Both the position numbers and the translations under genes were made by a program. Below, one piece after another: positions 59,448 to 64,000 of a stretch of 64,000 bases of DNA (positions within the stretch are counted from its first letter, which is position 1; every line of letters starts with the position of its first letter). The notes under the pieces were generated by a model, which was not told the origin of the DNA, did no database searches, and saw nothing but the letters and a program-made list of their open reading frames with translations. The stretch is from Bradyrhizobium algeriense (GTDB taxonomy: Bacteria; Pseudomonadota; Alphaproteobacteria; Rhizobiales; Xanthobacteraceae), in NCBI RefSeq assembly GCF_036924595.1, contig NZ_JAZHRV010000001.1, forward strand, positions 2,790,001-2,854,000. Direction: 5' to 3'.

Positions 59448-60629
59448 ATGCCTGCCGCCGTCCTTGCGCTGACCGCCGGTGCCTTTGGCATCGGCACCAC
59501 TGAATTCCTCATCATGGGCCTCTTGCTGCAGGTCGCCGCCGATATGCAGGTTTCGGTCTCCGCGACGGGCCTGCTGATCTCCGGCTATGCGCTCGGGGTG
59601 TTCGTCGGCGCGCCGATCCTGACGCTGGCGACGCGGCGGATGCCGCGCAAGGCGGTGCTGCTTGCTCTGATGGCGATCTTTACCTTCGGCAACGCCGCCT
59701 GCGCGCTGGCGCCGGACTACGGGCTGTTGATGGCGGCGCGGATTCTCACCTCGCTCGCCCATGGCACATTCTTCGGCGTCGGCTCGGTTGCGGCGACGAG
59801 CCTCGTCACCGAGGACAAGCGTGCTTCCGCGATTGCCACCATGTTCATCGGGCTGACGGTGGCTACTCTGCTCGGCGTTCCCTTCGGCGCGTGGTTCGGC
59901 CTCATGCTGGGATGGCGCGCCGCCTTCTGGGCAGTGACCGCGATCGGTGTGGTCGCCTTCGCCGTGCTGGTCATTCTCGTTCCCGGCGATGTCGGCGGCA
60001 ACGAGAAAGCCACTTCGCTGCGCGAGGAGCTGGCGCTGGTCGGCCGTCCGCAAGTCCTGCTCGGCCTCGCCATGACCGTGTTCGGTTTTGCCGGCCTGTT
60101 CGTGGTCTTTACCTATGTCCAGCCGATCCTGACCCGGCTGACCGGCTTCTCTGAAGCGGCGGTCTCGCCGATCCTTCTCGTGTTCGGCGTCGGCCTGTCG
60201 ATCGGCAATGTTGCGGGTGGGCGGCTCGCCGACCGTGGTCTCGGACGTGCCCTGATCGGCACGCTTGCGGCGCTCGCGCTCGTGCTCGTCGCGCTTGCGG
60301 CGGTGCTGTCGATCAAGGGCCTCGCCGTGGCGTTTATGTTCCTGCTTGGCGCTGCCGCCTTCGCCACTGTCGCGCCGCTGCAGCTTCGCGTGCTCGAAGC
60401 GGCCGGCACGGAGGGACGCACGCTCGCGTCCAGCCTCAACATCGCGGCCTTCAATCTCGGCAATGCGCTCGGCGCCTGGGCCGGCGGGCTAACGATCGAT
60501 CACGGCCTGGGTCTGGCCGCGCTTCCACTCGTCGCGGCGGCGATCACCGCGGCGGGGCTCGTGCTGGCGATATGGAGCGTGCGTCTCGACCGGCCGGTAC
60601 CTTCCGCTGCGGCGTGCCCGGCGGAATGA
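59448..60629 (+). CDS. MFS transporter (AraJ/YdhP-like)
   Basis: 393 residues from the ATG at 59448 behind GGAGCAACGC. Twelve helices. The start MPAAVLALTAGAFGIGTTEFLIMGLLLQVAADMQVSVSATGLLISGYALGVFVGAP is characteristic of AraJ/YdhP/PbuE-type efflux carriers, with a following RMPRKAVLLALMAIFTFGN loop. It probably exports a sugar-like or drug-like compound. It is the first gene of a two-gene unit with the aldo/keto reductase 28 bp downstream; the divergent LysR gene is the candidate regulator. Confidence 0.88.
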   Translation: MPAAVLALTAGAFGIGTTEFLIMGLLLQVAADMQVSVSATGLLISGYALGVFVGAPILTLATRRMPRKAVLLALMAIFTFGNAACALAPDYGLLMAARILTSLAHGTFFGVGSVAATSLVTEDKRASAIATMFIGLTVATLLGVPFGAWFGLMLGWRAAFWAVTAIGVVAFAVLVILVPGDVGGNEKATSLREELALVGRPQVLLGLAMTVFGFAGLFVVFTYVQPILTRLTGFSEAAVSPILLVFGVGLSIGNVAGGRLADRGLGRALIGTLAALALVLVALAAVLSIKGLAVAFMFLLGAAAFATVAPLQLRVLEAAGTEGRTLASSLNIAAFNLGNALGAWAGGLTIDHGLGLAALPLVAAAITAAGLVLAIWSVRLDRPVPSAAACPAE

Positions 60630-60657
60630 AAGCAAAGCATCAAAAGGGAGCACGACA

Positions 60658-61692
60658 ATGCAATATCGCAACCTGGGTGCCTCAGGCCTGAAGGTTCCCG
60701 TTATCAGTTTCGGCACTGGCACGTTCGGCGGAGAGGGGCCGCTGTTCTCGGCTTGGGGCCGGAGCGGCGCCGAGGAAGCGAGGCGGCTGGTCGACATCTG
60801 CCTCGAAGCCGGCGTCAATCTGTTCGACACCGCCGATGTCTATTCGAACGGCGCGTCGGAAGCGATTCTCGGCGCCGCGATCAAAGGCCGCCGCGACAGG
60901 GTGCTGATCTCTACCAAGACCAGCCTGCCGATGGGTGACGGTCCATTCGACGCGGGCTCATCGCGGCATCGCCTCGTTTTGGCGGTGGACGCCGCCTTGC
61001 GGCGGCTCGGGACCGACTACATTGACTTGCTGCAGCTCCACGCCTTCGATGCCTTCACGCCGATCGAGGAAGTGCTGTCGACGCTCGATGGGCTCGTCCG
61101 TGACGGCAAGCTGCGCTATGTCGGCGCCTCCAATTTCTCGGGCTGGCAATTGATGAAGTCGCTCGCCATTGCCGAGCGTCACGGTTGGCCGCGCCATGTG
61201 GCGCACCAGGTCTATTATTCGCTCGTCGGCCGCGACTACGAGTGGGAGCTAATGCCGCTCGGCCTCGATCAGGGCGTTGGTGCGCTGGTCTGGAGCCCGC
61301 TGGGTTGGGGACGTCTCACCGGCAGGATAAGACGCGGCCAGCCGCTGCCGGCGGGCAGTCGCCTGCGCGAGACGGCGCAGTTCGGTCCGCCTGTCGACGA
61401 GGAGCGGCTCTATCGCGTCGTCGACGTCCTGGATGCGGTCGCGACCGAGACCGGTCGCACCGTGCCGCAGGTCGCCATCGCATGGCTGCTCACCCGCCCA
61501 AGCGTGGCGTCCGTGATCATCGGCGCGCGTGACGAAGCGCAGCTCCGCGACAATCTCGGCGCCATTGGCTGGTCGCTGACCGCCGAGCAGATCGCGCTCC
61601 TCGACAAGGCGAGCGCGGTGATGCCCTGCTATCCCTATTATCCTTATCGTGTCCAGGAAGGCTTTGCGCGATTGAACCCGCCGCCGGTTTGA
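60658..61692 (+). CDS. Aldo/keto reductase
   Basis: 344 residues, with the TIM-barrel tetrad D57, Y62, K87 and H128: LFDTADVYSNG (55-65), STKTSLP and DLLQLHAFD. The cofactor region WLLTRPSVASVIIGARDEAQLRDNLGA binds NADPH. A GGAG site (AAAAGGGAGCACGACA) precedes the ATG. It follows the MFS gene by 28 bp and is probably co-transcribed. It reduces an aldehyde, ketone or sugar; the substrate is unknown. Confidence 0.9.
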   Translation: MQYRNLGASGLKVPVISFGTGTFGGEGPLFSAWGRSGAEEARRLVDICLEAGVNLFDTADVYSNGASEAILGAAIKGRRDRVLISTKTSLPMGDGPFDAGSSRHRLVLAVDAALRRLGTDYIDLLQLHAFDAFTPIEEVLSTLDGLVRDGKLRYVGASNFSGWQLMKSLAIAERHGWPRHVAHQVYYSLVGRDYEWELMPLGLDQGVGALVWSPLGWGRLTGRIRRGQPLPAGSRLRETAQFGPPVDEERLYRVVDVLDAVATETGRTVPQVAIAWLLTRPSVASVIIGARDEAQLRDNLGAIGWSLTAEQIALLDKASAVMPCYPYYPYRVQEGFARLNPPPV

Positions 61693-61744
61693 GCCGATCG
61701 GAAGCGGACGCCGCCGCGCCTCGGTGTTTTGCAAGACCTACGCA

Positions 61745-62425
61745 TCAATTGCGTTCGGCAATGATCGCGAGCGCTTCCGCGCCGCTGACCGGCTGGCCGG
61801 CGGCCAAATTCAGGAAATCCGCAGGCTCGCCCGCAATCGCCTTGTCGAGCAGCATGCGATAGCGGCGCCTCGGAATTTCGACCGCGCCGAAGCTGCGCAG
61901 ATGTTCGGTGACATATTGTGTGTCGAGCAGCTCGAACCCGCCAGCGATCAACCGCGCCACCAGATGCACCAGCGCCACTTTCGATGCGTCGCGGGTGCGA
62001 TGGAACATACTCTCCCCAAAGAACGCCCGCCCGAGGCTGACACCGTAGAGGCCGCCGACGAGGTCGCCGTCCTGCCAGACCTCGACGCTGTGGCAGTGCC
62101 CGAGTTCGTGGAGCCCGACATAGAGATCGCGGATGCGCTTGTTGATCCAGGTGTCGTCGCGGCCCGGCTGCGGCGCCGCGCAACCCGCAATGACCGCCTT
62201 GAAGGCGGTATCGACGGTAACGCTGAAGGCGTCCGAGCGCACGGTGCGGGCAAGCCGCGAGGCGATGCGGAAGCCCTCGAGCGGGATCACGCCGCGCATT
62301 TCCGGCTCGACCCAGAACAGCGTCGGATCACCGGCGCTCTCGGCCATCGGAAAGATGCCGCAGGCATAGGCCCGCAGCAGCACTTCGGGCGTGATTTCGG
62401 AAACGGCTGACTCGCGCGATGTCAT
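61745..62425 (-). CDS. aat: Leucyl/phenylalanyl-tRNA--protein transferase
   Basis: 226 residues, with the family's signature sequence [109 protein letters not shown] and [26 protein letters not shown]. Aat attaches Leu or Phe to N-terminal Lys or Arg, marking proteins for degradation by the ClpAP/ClpS N-degron route. It is a complete gene and the annotation is firm. Confidence 0.95.
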   Translation of the reverse strand: MTSRESAVSEITPEVLLRAYACGIFPMAESAGDPTLFWVEPEMRGVIPLEGFRIASRLARTVRSDAFSVTVDTAFKAVIAGCAAPQPGRDDTWINKRIRDLYVGLHELGHCHSVEVWQDGDLVGGLYGVSLGRAFFGESMFHRTRDASKVALVHLVARLIAGGFELLDTQYVTEHLRSFGAVEIPRRRYRMLLDKAIAGEPADFLNLAAGQPVSGAEALAIIAERN

Positions 62426-62559
62426 GGGCTGATGATAGCAGGACGGAGGGGGCCTATGCTACGTTCCGCAAACGATCAGTGCGCAGCCGTGGCCGCACAA
62501 TGCGAGACGGATGACGGTAAGGCAATCCGCCCGGCCGACTTCCCGCAAATGAGTGTAGC

Positions 62560-63501
62560 ATGAGCGCAGTGTTGATCGTCGTTCCGGTGTTCGCGTTGAT
62601 CGCGGCCGGCTATGCGGCGGTAGCGCTGCGTTTCATCTCGCCTACGGCGCACAGGGGCATTTCCGAGTTCGCCTTCAGCATCGCCATTCCCGCGCTCTTG
62701 TTCCGGATCGTGGTCGTCGCGGAATTTCCCGCCGTCAACGCCTTCGCGGTGTGGGGCGCCTATTATGGCGCAACGGCGGCTATATGGATCGTCGCGCTGC
62801 TGGCGTCATCCGTTCTTCGGCAATCCCGGGCCGACGGCGTGGTGCTTGCGATCGGCGCGGTCTACGGCAACGTCGTGATGCTCGGCCTTCCCCTGACGCT
62901 GTCGGCGCTGGGAAGTCAGGCGGCCGGCTCTATGGCGTTGATCCTGTCGGTCAACACGCCCCTGCTTTGGCTTTGCGGCACGCTGCAGATGGCATGGGCC
63001 GAGCGGAAGTCTTCCGAGTCAGCGCCGCTGCTGGTGCTGCGGGCCGTGCGCGAGATCGCGCGCAATCCGATCATGCTCGCGCTCGGCTTCGGCTTTCTCT
63101 GGCGCCTGACCGGATTGGGGCTGCATCCCGTTGCGGACAGGACGTTGGAACTGCTGGCGCAGGCGGGTTCACCCACGGCGCTGATCGCGCTCGGCATCAA
63201 TCTGTTCGGATTCAGGATCAAGGGCCAGGCAGTCGCGATGGCCGTCATGTGCGCGCTCAAGCTGCTGGCGATGCCGGCCATTGCCGCGATCCTCGCGTTC
63301 TACGTCCTGGCGTTGCCGCCCATTTCCGCGGCTGTGGTTGTCCTGTTTGCCGCAATGCCGACCGGCGCCAATGCCTATATCTTCTCGGCCCAGTACGGAC
63401 GGCTGAGCGAAGCCGTCTCGGGCGCGGTGGCGCTCGGCACGGTCCTGGCCGCAGTGACGTTGCCCGTCATCGTGGCATTCGTGACGGTCGCGCTGCGCTA
63501 G
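62560..63501 (+). CDS. AEC-family transporter (auxin efflux carrier type)
   Basis: 313 residues, ten helices arranged in two bundles around a loop with KSSESAPLLVLRAVREIARNP. The N-terminus (LIVVPVFALIAAGYAAVALRF) and ...YGNVVMLGLPLTLSALG followed by AAMPTGANAYIFSAQYGRLSEAVSGAVALGT match the AEC family. Bacterial members transport dicarboxylates such as malonate or malate. The ATG at 62560 has no clear ribosome site. It is divergent from aat. Confidence 0.87.
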   Translation: MSAVLIVVPVFALIAAGYAAVALRFISPTAHRGISEFAFSIAIPALLFRIVVVAEFPAVNAFAVWGAYYGATAAIWIVALLASSVLRQSRADGVVLAIGAVYGNVVMLGLPLTLSALGSQAAGSMALILSVNTPLLWLCGTLQMAWAERKSSESAPLLVLRAVREIARNPIMLALGFGFLWRLTGLGLHPVADRTLELLAQAGSPTALIALGINLFGFRIKGQAVAMAVMCALKLLAMPAIAAILAFYVLALPPISAAVVVLFAAMPTGANAYIFSAQYGRLSEAVSGAVALGTVLAAVTLPVIVAFVTVALR

Positions 63502-63523
63502 GCGCTCGACATCAGTCGCAATT

Positions 63524-64000
63524 CTAGTCCTCGAAGCCGAACAGCTTTGCCGGATTGGTCACCAGGATCTTCCGTAGCTCGGCCTCGTCGGGCGCGTAGC
63601 GATAGAGCAGTTCGAGCAGGTCGGCGTCGTTGGGGGGCTGCACCACCGAAACCGGGTGCGGCCAGTCGCTGGCCCACACGCAGCGGTCGGGAGCAGCTTC
63701 GATATAGGCGCGCGCGATCGGAATGACGTCGTCCCAGGGCGGGCCGTTTTTCGACGTCTTCTCCCCGAGCGACAGCATCACCCAGAAATTGCCCTTCGAC
63801 AGCAGCGCCAGCATCTTTTGCAAGTTCGGATCGTCCTTGCCGCGCACGGGGTCAGGGCGCGCCATGTGGTCAATCAGCACAGGCACGTCGAGGTTTTCGT
63901 ATTTGGCGGCGCTGGAAACGATGCCGTCCTTTTCCGGCTGGATTTTTGCGTACCAGCCGAGCTCGCGGATTTTCGCGATGGCACGGGCAAAATCCTTGTC
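63524..64000 (-). CDS. Amidohydrolase-2 family protein, 3' part (5' end outside window)
   Basis: The frame is open to the window edge and ends at 63524, giving the last 158 residues. LDVPVLIDHMARPDPVRGKDDPNLQKML contains the conserved IDH, and the C-terminus has CVWASDWPHPVSVVQPPNDADLL and ILVTNPAKLFGFED. This is the TIM-barrel, metal-dependent amidohydrolase-2 family that includes lactonases and decarboxylases (LigI-like). The metal-ligand His are upstream and cannot be seen. The D of ASDWPHP is the late catalytic aspartate. Confidence 0.87.
   Translation of the reverse strand, partial: DKDFARAIAKIRELGWYAKIQPEKDGIVSSAAKYENLDVPVLIDHMARPDPVRGKDDPNLQKMLALLSKGNFWVMLSLGEKTSKNGPPWDDVIPIARAYIEAAPDRCVWASDWPHPVSVVQPPNDADLLELLYRYAPDEAELRKILVTNPAKLFGFED

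Overview
The window is 64 kb of GC-rich chromosome from an alphaproteobacterium. Gene content points to Bradyrhizobium or a close relative in the Nitrobacteraceae: GapR (DUF2312), a vitamin-B12-dependent ribonucleotide reductase, an NDUFA12-type complex I subunit, DUF6894 proteins, BA14K-tailed secreted proteins, tripartite tricarboxylate binding proteins, and many palindromic REP-like repeats of the form seen in that group. The genus is an inference from these features; no rRNA or other phylogenetic marker is present.

Layout. 0-8.5 kb: SDR oxidoreductase, two copies of a DUF6894 plus micro-ORF cassette, alpha/beta hydrolase, FMN reductase, small haem-c protein and an RlpA lipoprotein. 8.6-16.5 kb: Lys/Ala-rich histone-like protein, lipoprotein, ketopantoate-reductase-like enzyme, class III nucleotide cyclase, histidinol-phosphate aminotransferase with pyridoxal kinase, GapR, and two paralogous small secreted proteins. 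16.6-28.6 kb: a frameshifted EamA transporter, CsaA, two TctC-type binding proteins, a ROK kinase, SH3 and coiled-coil envelope proteins, a ceramidase-like membrane enzyme and a lytic transglycosylase. 28.6-32.2 kb is the most accessory-looking segment: lower GC, two duplicated 3'-end gene fragments, several REP hairpins, an orphan membrane-anchored protein, and an AAA/OLD-like ATPase split by an 11-bp tandem duplication. 32.2-36 kb is nrdJ. 36.7-49.9 kb: transporters, HNH nuclease, two MarR regulators with matching palindromic operators, a hybrid histidine kinase with a response regulator, and NDUFA12. 50.4-64 kb: a divergent isonitrile-hydratase-like/GlxA pair, an ion transporter, hydrolase, SDR, DUF2155 protein, LysR with divergent MFS and aldo/keto reductase genes, Aat, an AEC carrier and a partial amidohydrolase.

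Genes that probably work together: hisC-like plus pdxY (a PLP enzyme beside a PLP-salvage kinase); the response regulator and hybrid kinase at 43.5-46.1 kb; MarR (48.7 kb) with the membrane protein at 49.2 kb; MarR (42.1 kb) with the DUF1993 gene; GlxA with the isonitrile-hydratase-like gene; and LysR with MFS plus aldo/keto reductase.

The main unexplained structures are: the 11-bp duplication that breaks the ATPase; three short 3'-terminal gene copies at 28.6, 29.3 and 41.6 kb; a 99-bp dispersed repeat at 16.1 and 18.2 kb; three terminators with no upstream gene; and the duplicated DUF6894 plus micro-ORF cassette. No CRISPR array, integrase, transposase or prophage was recognised.
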